Positions 1 through 6,737 of a DNA stretch of 14,439 nucleotides are shown in pieces. Under the pieces are notes generated by a model. That model worked only from the letters and a program-made list of their open reading frames with translations. It ran no database searches and was not told the origin of the DNA. Location of the stretch: NCBI GenBank assembly GCA_027619655.1, contig JAQCHR010000033.1, positions 1 to 14,439 of the forward strand, given 5' to 3'. A program made the position numbers and the translations under genes. How positions within the stretch are numbered: the first letter of the stretch is position 1; each line of letters opens with the position of its first letter. This DNA is from Pseudomonadota bacterium (GTDB taxonomy: Bacteria > Pseudomonadota > Alphaproteobacteria > UBA8366 > GCA-2717185).

Positions 1-12
1 AGTGTGCCGGCC

Positions 13-1113
13 CTACTGCCCGTATTTGAACGGCAGCAGGCGGGCTTCCCAATAGGCCTGGTCCGCCAGTTTTGCCCAGCCGATGGAGTCCTTCCGGCTT
101 TCCAGGAAGCTCTTGTACACCTTCGCGGTGAGCGGGTCGGAGTTGCCGACCCGGTTCATGACGCGGCCCGAGGCCTCGCCGATCGCATTCAGCACATCCG
201 GTGAAAACTTGCGGACCTGAACCTTGTGCTTGCCGGTCAGGGTCGTGAGCGAGCTACTGTCATGGGCGTTGAATTCGGCATTCTGGTAGACGTTTTCCAT
301 TGCCGCGGCGGCTTCGACGATACGCTGCTGATGCTTCGGCAGGCTTTCGTAAAAATCCTTGTTGACGCCAAGGTCGTTGGCCGTGCCGGGTTCATGGAAG
401 CCGGGATAGTAATAATATTTGGCGAACTTGTAGAAACCGAAGGCCAGGTCGTTCCAGGGGCCGACCCATTCGGTCGCGTCGATGGCGCCAGACTGCAGCG
501 CGGGAGCGATTTCGCCGCCGGGCAGGTTCACCGCCGCCGCGCCGATTTCGCGCAGCACCTCGCCGCCCAGGCCCGGCATGCGGATCTTCAGCCCCTTGTA
601 GTCTTCGGTGGAATTGATTTCCTTGTTGAACCAGCCGCCCATCTGCACGCCGGTATTGCCCGCGAGGAACGGCTTGATATTGAACTTCGCGCCCAGCTCG
701 TCCCAGAGTTCCTGCCCGCCGCCGTGGTAGATCCAGGCGTTGATTTCCGTGAAGGTCATGCCGAAGGGGACGGCGCAGAAGAAGGCCCAGGCGGGCGACT
801 TGCCGATCCAGTAGTAATCGGCGGAATGGTACATGTCCGCGGTGCCCTGTGACACGGCGTCGAAGGCCTCGAATGCCGCGACCAGTTCGCCGGCCGAATA
901 GACCTTCACGTTCAACTGCCCGTCGGACATCTCGGTGATGCGCTTGGCGATGCGTTCTGCCGCGGTGCCGAGGCCCGGGAAATTTTTCGGCTAGCTGGTG
1001 ACCATCTTCAGGTCCCGCTTGCCCTGCGCGACGGCCGGGGCCGCCAGCGTGGAGGCTGCGGCGAAAAGGCTGCCGGCGGCAGCGGTCTTGGTAATAAATG
1101 ACCGACGTTTCAT
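13..1113 (-). pseudogene. TRAP transporter solute-binding protein (TakP/DctP-like), interrupted by an in-frame TAG
   Basis: This would encode the periplasmic receptor of a tripartite ATP-independent (TRAP) transporter, delivering an organic acid to DctQ/DctM permease subunits. Seen: the gene starts at 1113 with GGGAG about 9 nt upstream and encodes a Tat-like leader (KRRSFITK, hydrophobic stretch, APAVAQ). Codon 41 is TAG (plus-strand cta at 991-993), and the same frame then runs open to 13. The total is 366 codons before the final stop, normal for the family. Downstream motifs are intact: the Arg of LKIRMPGLGGEV and the block DATEWVGPWND followed by KYYYYPGFHEPG, which resemble the 2-oxo-acid receptor TakP. 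Established: TakP-type receptors bind pyruvate and related 2-oxo acids. Inferred: a single G-to-A change turned the TGG of a usual TSWPKNFPG segment into TAG, so the exported receptor is lost unless the stop is read through or is a sequence error. A restart at 930 would lack the leader. Permease genes are not in view. Confidence 0.85.
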
Positions 1114-1399
1114 CTTCTTCGCTCCCTGTGTTGTCGATGCTTTCCTGATGCTGCAGCCATTTGGCGATCCATGCCATCAGCCGATTGTTATTCTTGACGC
1201 GTTTGATCGTATTAAAGCCGATAAAGGGTTTGAATAGAACAGAAAATACCACCAGTAATACAATTTATAAGGGATTATTACGGGTTTCCGGGCCGTAATG
1301 CGTTGTTGTCTCCGGCGCCACGGGATATTATGGCATGATGGTGACGCGCCCGGTTTCCGGGCAGCGGCAATGGATCAGACTTGAAGGACCGTATCGGGC

Positions 1400-2464
1400 A
1401 TGGAAGACAGCGACTCAATCATCGTCGATACCGCGACGCGGATATTTCAGGATCTCGGCGCGCCGCAGATGGTCGTCAATGCGGACGATGAATCCTGGAA
1501 ACAGCCTTTGTGGGATACGCTGGAGGAAGCGGGCCTGACCCAGACCTGGACGCCCGATGACCTGGGCGGCGCCGGCGCGGGGATTACGGACGGTTTCGAT
1601 GTGTTGCGGGTCGCTGGCGAATATGCGGTATCGATCCCGCTGGCCGAAACTCTGCTGGCGGGATGGCTTCTGGCGCGTGCGGATATCATCGTGCCGCAAG
1701 GCGCCATGACAATCGCGCCGGCCCGGCGCGGCGAGCGGATCGCGCTGGGCGCCGATGGCGCGTTAAGCGGCACCGCCCGGAAAATTCCATTCGCCCGCGA
1801 TGCCGCACGGATCGCGGTCCTGGCGCGCCGGGGAAACGATGCCGTGGTCGCGCTGGTGGACAGCGCCGATTGCGTCATTACCGCGGGCAAGAATCTGGCG
1901 AGGGACGCGCTGGATGCGGTCTGTTTCGACGGGGTCATCCCCGAAATTGTCGAAGCCGCGCCGGGTGGCTTGGACGAGGACGCGCTGTTCCAGATGGGGG
2001 CGGCCGTCCGCACGGCGCAGATTGCCGGCGCGTTGCGGGGCATCCTCGACATGTCGGTGGATTACGCGCAGGGCCGGATGGCCTTCGGGCGGCCCATCGG
2101 CAAGTTCCAGGCGGTGCAGCACAACCTCGCGCGGCTGGGTGGCGAAACCGCCGCGGCCATTGCCGCCGTCGGTGCGGTCGCCGACCGGTTGGGCCGCAGC
2201 GACATATTCGACGACCAGGTGCTGTTCGAAGTGGCCGCCGCGAAAACCCGGGTCGGCGAAGCCGCCGGCGAGGGGGCGGCAATCGGGCACCAGGTGCATG
2301 GCGCCATCGGCTTTACCGACGAACATATCCTGCATCGCTGCACGATGCGGCTGTGGTCGTGGCGCGAGGATTTCGGCAGCGAAAGCGTCTGGGCCGTGCG
2401 ACTGGGCGAAATGGTCGCGGCGCGCGGCGCGGACGCGTTGTGGCCGATGGTTACGGCGCAATAG
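1400..2464 (+). CDS. acyl-CoA dehydrogenase family protein, probable non-catalytic partner subunit
   Basis: A 354-residue FAD-type acyl-CoA dehydrogenase-like protein, presumably taking part in alpha,beta-dehydrogenation of an unidentified acyl-CoA in the cytoplasm. Seen: the start at 1400 follows GAAGGA at 1384-1389. The C-terminal helical domain has the FAD-contact block R226-M-A-F-G-R-P-I-G-K-F and Q240, then HGAIGFTDEH near 300-309. The middle domain has no SEPxxGSD substrate/flavin loop. Counting from the shared Gly-Phe, the position of the MCAD catalytic Glu (Glu-Gly-Thr) is Phe325 before Gly326, and the alternative isovaleryl-CoA-dehydrogenase-type Glu on helix G is also absent near 203. 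Inferred: it works as the partner of the next gene in an alpha2-beta2 enzyme. The 19-bp spacing to that gene supports co-expression. The substrate cannot be told from sequence. Confidence 0.85.
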   Translation: MEDSDSIIVDTATRIFQDLGAPQMVVNADDESWKQPLWDTLEEAGLTQTWTPDDLGGAGAGITDGFDVLRVAGEYAVSIPLAETLLAGWLLARADIIVPQGAMTIAPARRGERIALGADGALSGTARKIPFARDAARIAVLARRGNDAVVALVDSADCVITAGKNLARDALDAVCFDGVIPEIVEAAPGGLDEDALFQMGAAVRTAQIAGALRGILDMSVDYAQGRMAFGRPIGKFQAVQHNLARLGGETAAAIAAVGAVADRLGRSDIFDDQVLFEVAAAKTRVGEAAGEGAAIGHQVHGAIGFTDEHILHRCTMRLWSWREDFGSESVWAVRLGEMVAARGADALWPMVTAQ

Positions 2465-2483
2465 CGGGAAGGTAAAAAGTATC

Positions 2484-3647
2484 ATGGCAAGCGCAATTCA
2501 GTTCGACCCGATCCGCCTCCCGCCCGAAGCCGAAACCTTGCGCCTCGAGGTGCGCGCGTTCCTCGACGAACAGATATCCAATGGGACGTTCGACCCGAAC
2601 ACCGCGCCTAAAACCGACGGCTTCAGCCGCGAATTCAGCCGCAAGCTGGGAGCGAAGGGCTGGATCGGCATGACCTGGCCGAAAAAATATGGTGGGCACG
2701 AGCGCAGCTTCCTGGAGCGCTATGTGGTGACCGAGGAATTGCGCGCGGTCGCGGCGCCGACGCGGGCGCATTTCACCGCCGACCGGCAGAGCGGCCCGGT
2801 GCTGCTGAAATACGCGCCGGAGGCAATCAAGCTGGATGTTTTGCCACGGATCACGCGCGGCGAATGCTGTTTCTGCATCGGGATGAGCGAGCCCAACACC
2901 GGTTCGGACCTGTTCGCCGCCAGTGCGCGGGCCACGAAGGCCGATGGCGGCTGGCTGCTGAACGGCGCGAAGATCTGGACGACGAACGCGCATCATGCCG
3001 AATACATGATCGGCCTGTTCCGGACATCGCCCGCGACGACCGAGAACCGGCGGCACGGGCTGACGCAGTATCTGCTCGACATGAAGAATACGCCGGGCAT
3101 CACGATCAATCCGATCCGTTTCATGAACGGGATGCATGATTTCAACGAGGTCGTGTTCGAAGACGCCTTCATTCCCGACGACCACGTGCTCGGCGAGATC
3201 GATTCCGCCTGGAAGCAGGCGACGATCGAGCTGGCCTATGAACGGAGCGGGCCGGAGCGGTTCCTAGAGACTCTCTACACGCTGGTCGAACTGGTGCGGG
3301 CGCTGGGCGACAGGCCCGATACGCGCGGCGCGGAAGGCATCGGCCGGTTGGTGGCGCAGTTGCACACGATGCGGCGCATGTCGGTTTCGGTGAACGGCAT
3401 GCTGCAGGCAGGCAAGGAGCCGATGCTGGAAGGCTCCATCGTCAAGGAACTCGGCACCAACTGGGAGCAGTCTCTGCCGGCCAGGGTGCGGGAACTCGCG
3501 GCCTTCATCGACGAGGAGGCGGGCAACCGCGCGACCCTGGACGAACTGCTGCAGCATGCGATCCTGATCGCGCCGAAGCTGACCTTGCAGGGCGGGACAA
3601 CGGAGATCTTGCGCGGCATCGTCGCCCGCGGCCTCGGCCTGCGTTAG
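2484..3647 (+). CDS. acyl-CoA dehydrogenase, probable catalytic subunit
   Basis: A 387-residue acyl-CoA dehydrogenase. The frame stays open far upstream, but the ATG at 2484 is the likely start: it lies 19 bp after the previous stop, has GGAAGG at 2467-2472 and gives the usual family length. Seen: an N-terminal helical domain (about 10-125), the substrate/flavin loop SEPNTGSD (135-142), KIWTTNA (163-169), and the C-terminal QGGTTEILRGIVAR. The MCAD-type Glu is replaced by Gly in that last motif. A Glu at 253 in YERSGPERF instead matches the helix-G position of the base in isovaleryl-CoA dehydrogenase. The usual RxxFGxxI flavin motif is missing here but present in the upstream protein. Established: some heterotetrameric acyl-CoA dehydrogenases (for example mycobacterial ChsE4-ChsE5) build each flavin site from two different subunits. 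Inferred: this pair does the same. Confidence 0.88.
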   Translation: MASAIQFDPIRLPPEAETLRLEVRAFLDEQISNGTFDPNTAPKTDGFSREFSRKLGAKGWIGMTWPKKYGGHERSFLERYVVTEELRAVAAPTRAHFTADRQSGPVLLKYAPEAIKLDVLPRITRGECCFCIGMSEPNTGSDLFAASARATKADGGWLLNGAKIWTTNAHHAEYMIGLFRTSPATTENRRHGLTQYLLDMKNTPGITINPIRFMNGMHDFNEVVFEDAFIPDDHVLGEIDSAWKQATIELAYERSGPERFLETLYTLVELVRALGDRPDTRGAEGIGRLVAQLHTMRRMSVSVNGMLQAGKEPMLEGSIVKELGTNWEQSLPARVRELAAFIDEEAGNRATLDELLQHAILIAPKLTLQGGTTEILRGIVARGLGLR

Positions 3648-3665
3648 TCGTAATTCGGCGCGCCG

Positions 3666-3968
3666 CTATTCCGGGTCCAGCGTGTCGGCGACGGCGTCGC
3701 GTTCGCGCGACGGCAGCAGCGTCATGACAAGGATAAAGGCGGACAGGCTGGCGCAAATGGCGTTGGTGACAATCAGGGGCCAGGCGCCGAGCGCCACGCC
3801 ATAGCCTGTCCATAGCAGGAAGCCGCTGACCGTCAGCAGATACATGCCGACGGAAATATCCTCCGTTTGCCGGGTCCGGATAATTTTCCACGCCTGGGGC
3901 ATGAAGCTGGTGACCGAGGCCGCCGTGGCCATCCAGCCCAATACGGGTGCGAGCCCGGAACCTTCCAT
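3666..3968 (-). CDS. SemiSWEET family transporter (PQ-loop / MtN3 family)
   Basis: A 100-residue, three-helix membrane protein of the SemiSWEET family, which works as a homodimer to move sugars or other small solutes across the inner membrane by facilitated diffusion. Seen: the Pro-Gln signature in SFMPQAWKIIRT, followed by EDISVGMYLL, a hydrophobic helix around WTGYGVALGAWPLIVTN, and a third helix ending in a charged tail. There are three consecutive ATG codons (3974, 3971, 3968). GAGG at 3979-3976 sits 1, 4 and 7 nt ahead of them, so the third is the best-spaced start. It converges on the dehydrogenase gene with 18 bp between stops, and is divergent from the PRC-barrel gene. A GGAAC-N16-CGTT promoter lies about 30 nt upstream, pointing to general-stress control. 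The substrate is unknown. Confidence 0.88.
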   Translation of the reverse strand: MEGSGLAPVLGWMATAASVTSFMPQAWKIIRTRQTEDISVGMYLLTVSGFLLWTGYGVALGAWPLIVTNAICASLSAFILVMTLLPSRERDAVADTLDPE

Positions 3969-4005
3969 CATCATGCCTCGAAATTGCTGCTGTCCTCGCA
4001 GGATG

Positions 4006-4030
4006 AACGGCTGCCGATGGGGCAGGTTCC
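4006..4030 (-). promoter_or_regulatory. EcfG-type general-stress promoter for the SemiSWEET gene
   Basis: On the minus strand GGAAC (4030-4026) and CGTT (4009-4006) are separated by exactly 16 nt. This is the published consensus for the alphaproteobacterial general-stress sigma factor EcfG/RpoE2/SigT (GGAAC-N16/17-CGTT). The expected transcription start falls near 4000, leaving a leader of about 25-30 nt before the ATG triplet at 3974-3968. Match, orientation and position are read directly; use by EcfG is inferred. Confidence 0.65.
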
Positions 4031-4063
4031 GCCGGCGAACCGTCTGGCTGCACGAAATTTGCG

Positions 4064-4089
4064 GGAACCTTCCGGTAGGGCCTGCCGTT
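4064..4089 (+). promoter_or_regulatory. EcfG-type general-stress promoter for the PRC-barrel gene
   Basis: GGAAC (4064-4068) and CGTT (4086-4089) are separated by 17 nt, an exact match to the alphaproteobacterial EcfG consensus. The expected start near 4096 gives a leader of about 40 nt before the ATG at 4137. It is back to back with the SemiSWEET promoter; the two -35 elements are 33 bp apart and share GGAACCT. Assignment to EcfG is by consensus only. Confidence 0.72.
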
Positions 4090-4136
4090 TGTCGTGTGAA
4101 AGTTGCATTGAATGGAAAAGGTCGAAAGGAACGATC

Positions 4137-4808
4137 ATGCGGTTTAGCAGAATTCTGATGGGTGGTGTGGCGGCGATGGCGCTTCTAGCCGTTGCCCCGG
4201 CAGGCATGGCAGCCGACAAGACGGTGTCCGCCGGCGCGCATTACGGGATTACGGTTGCGGGCGATTACCTGCTCAGTGCCAATGAAATTATTGTCCAGAC
4301 CGTCTATGGCGAGACGGGACGGGCGCTGGCAACGGTCGATGACGAGATTATTACGCGGGCCGACCATGTCGTTCTCGCAGTCCTGTCTGTCGGCGGCTTC
4401 TTAGGGATCAATGACCGCCTTGTCGCCATTCCCTATGACAGATTGTCGATCGGTGAAACCGGTGTGGGCGTCCAGGGCCTCTCCGAATCGGACCTGAAGG
4501 CAATGACGGAAGTGACCTATACGGATAGTGCGGCGGGATGGCAGACGCGAAACCGCTATCTGAGCGGCATGGACCGGACGATGAACCGCTGGTCTTCGAA
4601 AATCGACCACGCCTATGACACCTCTTCCGAGACGGCAAAGAAGGGTGCGACCGCCCTGAGCGAAGAAACGTCGGCGGCCTGGGATCAGACCAAGGAATCC
4701 TACCGTGCGCTGAAGACGGCAACCGGGGAAACCTGGCAAGACGCCAAAGCCGCATTTGAACAGGCGCTGGACGCGCTTGGGAAGCAATGGGACCGGGCCG
4801 TCAACTGA
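4137..4808 (+). CDS. secreted PRC-barrel-like protein with amphipathic helical tail
   Basis: A 223-residue exported protein. The start at 4137 is fixed by AAGGA 6 nt upstream and by the signal peptide that begins there (MRFSRILMGG, a hydrophobic core, and a likely cut after MAA near 26), although the frame is open further upstream. Residues about 45-115 resemble a PRC-barrel domain: LSANEIIVQTVYG, GRALATVDD, an aliphatic strand, and LVAIPYDRLSI. Residues 150-223 are Ala/Glu/Lys-rich and strongly helical without Cys or Pro, and Trp recurs at 182, 200 and 218. This tail resembles LEA or apolipoprotein-like stress proteins and may lie on a membrane. PRC barrels are small beta folds with no single function. 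An EcfG-type promoter precedes it and DUF1328 follows after 58 bp, suggesting an envelope stress role. No enzyme motif is seen. Confidence 0.78.
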   Translation: MRFSRILMGGVAAMALLAVAPAGMAADKTVSAGAHYGITVAGDYLLSANEIIVQTVYGETGRALATVDDEIITRADHVVLAVLSVGGFLGINDRLVAIPYDRLSIGETGVGVQGLSESDLKAMTEVTYTDSAAGWQTRNRYLSGMDRTMNRWSSKIDHAYDTSSETAKKGATALSEETSAAWDQTKESYRALKTATGETWQDAKAAFEQALDALGKQWDRAVN

Positions 4809-4866
4809 AACGGGACGGCACCGGAAATCGTGAATAGCAACTGACGAAGAGTAGGAGAATTACATT

Positions 4867-5043
4867 ATGCTTTCATGGGCACTGGTCTTTTTCATCGTCG
4901 CGGTGATCGCCGCGATATTCGGTTTCACCGGAATAGCCGCCGCGTCGGCCTCGGTCGCCAAGATCATCTTCGTGGTCTTTATCCTGCTGTTCGTGATCTC
5001 GCTGATCGCCAACGCCGTGCGGGGCCGCCGTCCCCCGGCCTGA
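4867..5043 (+). CDS. DUF1328 (UPF0391) small membrane protein
   Basis: A 58-residue protein with AGGAG at 4853-4857, 9 nt before its ATG. It is almost wholly two hydrophobic helices: MLSWALVFFIVAVIAAIFGF, then a small-residue turn (TGIAAASASVAK), then a second helix (IIFVVFILLFVISLIANAV), with a basic tail RGRRPPA. The motif order and length match the DUF1328/UPF0391 family (YtjA-like), small inner-membrane proteins of unknown function often found among stress-responsive genes. It lies 58 bp after the PRC-barrel gene with no terminator visible between them, so it probably shares that gene's EcfG-type promoter. It converges on the ThDP decarboxylase genes. Confidence 0.88.
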   Translation: MLSWALVFFIVAVIAAIFGFTGIAAASASVAKIIFVVFILLFVISLIANAVRGRRPPA

Positions 5044-5107
5044 TCCACACCGCCGGCGATCCATATGGCCCGGCAAGGGCATGGACCGCCCGCGATGGCG
5101 TGATGAT

Positions 5108-5713
5108 CTAACCCCGGAAACCGCCGACCGCCGCCTGGTCGCCCAGCAGGGCGATCCGGAAGCGGTCCTTGGCATAGGCCCCGTCGAGCGGCGGTTTCAG
5201 GCTCACCAGTTCTTCATGCATGATCTTGACCGCATGGAATTGTGGCCCGGTTTCCTGGTAGATCGACCGGATCAGTGCCTTGAGTTCGGCCTCGCTCCGG
5301 ATCGTTCCCGTTTTGGGAATGCCCGTCGCCGCCGCAACGGCGGCAAGGTCGGTCAACCCGGCGGTATGCGTCGGCTGGCCGCCGGTTTCGCCGAACATTT
5401 CATTGTCCAGCACGACGATCGACAGGTTGCGCGGCGCAACCTTCGCAATCGTTGCCAGCGAGCCCATACCCATCAGCATGTCGCCGTCGCCGGTAATCAC
5501 CAGCACCTGCTTGTCCGGTTGCGTCGTGGCGAGGCCAAGGCCGATCATCGCCGTCAGCCCCATGCCGCCGATCAGGCTGAAATTGAGCGGATTGTCGCCT
5601 GCCGCGGTCACATCCCAGGCGGAGGAACCAAGCCCGGCGACGACCAGCGTATCGGGGGTGCGTGGCGTGAGCAGCGCCGCCACGACATCCCGCCTGTGCA
5701 ATGAGCCCGCCAT
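5108..5713 (-). CDS. ThDP-dependent decarboxylase, beta (cofactor pyrophosphate-binding) subunit, ComE-like
   Basis: A 201-residue protein corresponding to the C-terminal (PP) half of a thiamine-diphosphate 2-oxo-acid decarboxylase. Seen: the ThDP/Mg motif GDGDMLMG beginning at 75 and, after the canonical 26-residue gap, Asn104 in VLDNEMFGETGGQ; FSLIGGMGLTAMIGLGLA precedes it. The FGETGGQ and GSLATIAK segments resemble the sulfopyruvate decarboxylase (ComE) and phosphonopyruvate decarboxylase group. Its ATG overlaps the alpha-subunit stop by one base (TGATG), so the two are translationally coupled. Established: ComDE converts 3-sulfopyruvate to sulfoacetaldehyde and CO2; related enzymes use phosphonopyruvate. 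The substrate cannot be settled here, because no PEP mutase, sulfolactate or sulfoacetaldehyde gene is in view. Confidence 0.82.
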   Translation of the reverse strand: MAGSLHRRDVVAALLTPRTPDTLVVAGLGSSAWDVTAAGDNPLNFSLIGGMGLTAMIGLGLATTQPDKQVLVITGDGDMLMGMGSLATIAKVAPRNLSIVVLDNEMFGETGGQPTHTAGLTDLAAVAAATGIPKTGTIRSEAELKALIRSIYQETGPQFHAVKIMHEELVSLKPPLDGAYAKDRFRIALLGDQAAVGGFRG

Positions 5714-6273
5714 CAGAAGGACTTCGCGCCAATCAGACGCTGCGACAGCAGGACCGCGGTCTGACTGTTTGTATTGAAGGCGATCCGGGCCGCGGCATCG
5801 ACGGTTGCGCCGACTTCCTCGGCGCTATCGGCTCGGTACAATGCAACCCCCATCGCTTCCAGCGCCTTTGGCGCGCCGCGTCCCGCGGGCACCTGCCAGG
5901 GATTGCCCTCGCCCCATTCGCCGCGCATCGACACGATGGTCAGCAGCGGCATGCGGCAGGCCGCCGGCAGCGCCAGCGCGTTGATGGTGTTGCCGACGCC
6001 GCTGCTCTGCATCAGCAGCACGCCGCGCTGCCCGCCGAGCCAGGCGCCGGCCAGCAGGCCGACACCTTCTTCCTCTGTCGTCAGCGTCGTGACCGACATG
6101 TCGTTATGCCCGTTGCAAAGCTTGATCAGGCGGTCATGCCCCGCATCGGGAACATGGCATACCTGCGTCACGCCTTTTTCGCGCAATACATCGAATATCG
6201 CGGCGGGCCAGTCAATTTGCGGTGCGATTGTCGTTTCTCCCGGAATTGGACGTTGCAGCGGTGACGATGCCAA
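5713..6273 (-). CDS. ThDP-dependent decarboxylase, alpha (pyrimidine-binding) subunit, ComD-like
   Basis: A protein of up to 186 residues equivalent to the N-terminal (PYR) half of a ThDP decarboxylase. It has VPDAGHDRLIKLC near 41-53, the acidic run TTEEEGVGLLAGAWLGG containing the cofactor-activating Glu (probably Glu67), and MQSSGVGNTINAL as in phosphonopyruvate/sulfopyruvate decarboxylases. It should form a mixed oligomer with the next gene product, with active sites at the interface. The start is doubtful. There is no ATG before the conserved block. A TTG at 6273 is possible but lacks a clear ribosome binding site. A good GGGAGAA lies about 6 nt before an in-frame ATC at 6228, exactly where a start would be expected. 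The gene is divergent from the flagellin gene. The substrate is not determined. Confidence 0.78.
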   Translation of the reverse strand: MASSPLQRPIPGETTIAPQIDWPAAIFDVLREKGVTQVCHVPDAGHDRLIKLCNGHNDMSVTTLTTEEEGVGLLAGAWLGGQRGVLLMQSSGVGNTINALALPAACRMPLLTIVSMRGEWGEGNPWQVPAGRGAPKALEAMGVALYRADSAEEVGATVDAAARIAFNTNSQTAVLLSQRLIGAKSF

Positions 6274-6644
6274 ATTCGACCGCCGACAACAAGGGAATGC
6301 GAAAATCGGGTATCGTCCGGAAACCAGGGGGCGAGCGCGGCTATTTATTTTACCGTCAGGGTATCCCGAATCGGGCGTTGCGGAAGAATGTTAAAGGATT
6401 TCCCCTTACGGATTACTACCATGTTAGGGAGGCTTCGGGCAGGGCGGCCGCAGCGGGGCACCGATTCGCGGCATCCTGCCCTTGCGATCTTCATCAAGTT
6501 TCGAAAGCAATGCCAAGACCTTGGCCCGGAGAGCCGGGTAAATCGCAGGCCGGCGGGTATAACCGTTAACAAAACTAGATCAAATTTTATCGGTATTTGT
6601 CCCGTAAAGGTTAACGATTGTCTTTATATTTCAATAGCTTAAAG
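6274..6644. other. non-coding region between comD-like and flagellin genes
   Basis: Together with the stretch up to 6737 this is the longest gene-free region of the window. Short frames on both strands lack family features or a ribosome binding site. The left part (6274-6480) must hold the promoter of the minus-strand decarboxylase genes, but no convincing hexamer pair was found; it contains the small dyad CCCGA-A-TCGGG (6365-6375). The right part (from about 6560) becomes AT-rich and carries two of the three GTTAAC palindromes, consistent with a regulatory region for the flagellin gene. No terminator or RNA gene was recognised. Confidence 0.5.
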
Positions 6645-6694
6645 TTGATCTTCTTCCCCTGCATGTATATGCTGTAGGGGCGAAACCGTTAACA
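6561..6694. repeat. three GTTAAC palindromes, two in an identical 11-mer
   Basis: GTTAAC occurs at 6565-6570, 6610-6615 and 6688-6693. The first and third lie in the same 11-mer, AACCGTTAACA (6561-6571 and 6684-6694). Three copies in about 130 bp is unexpected in GC-rich DNA, and all lie upstream of the flagellin start. TTAAC is also a half-site of the alphaproteobacterial cell-cycle/flagellar regulator CtrA (full site TTAA-N7-TTAAC), but no full site is present. Confidence 0.5.
6645..6673 (+). promoter_or_regulatory. candidate sigma-70 promoter for flagellin
   Basis: TTGATC (6645-6650), a 17-nt spacer and TATGCT (6668-6673) match the housekeeping consensus at 4/6 in each hexamer. AT-rich sequence lies upstream, as expected of a strong promoter. 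Transcription would start near 6680, so the third GTTAAC (6688-6693) would lie just downstream, where a bound protein could block it. No sigma-54 (GG-N10-GC) or sigma-28 pair is as good. Confidence 0.35.
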
Positions 6695-6737
6695 TATGGG
6701 AGCGAGCCGGAGAATACCGGGTCGTATGCTGACGAAG

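Noticed and set aside
392..1252. Minus-strand frame of 286 codons overlapping the TRAP receptor gene
   Set aside because: Different frame from the receptor; Arg-rich without motifs, whereas the receptor frame carries the leader and binding motifs.
1114..1399. Promoters in the TRAP/dehydrogenase divergent gap, including TTGACG at 1194-1199
   Set aside because: TTGACG has no acceptable -10 element at 16-18 nt, and AT-rich minus-strand candidates match only about half the consensus; nothing firm could be called.
3656..3665. CGGCGCGCCG palindrome between convergent dehydrogenase and SemiSWEET genes as a terminator
   Set aside because: It is a loopless 10-bp palindrome without a U-run, common by chance in GC-rich DNA.
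6388..6642. Small plus-strand frame in the pre-flagellin region as a gene
   Set aside because: No ribosome binding site, no family resemblance, and it runs through the AT-rich regulatory region.
6560..6737. Canonical CtrA site (TTAA-N7-TTAAC) upstream of flagellin
   Set aside because: Only isolated TTAAC half-sites occur; no second half at the required 7-nt spacing on either strand.
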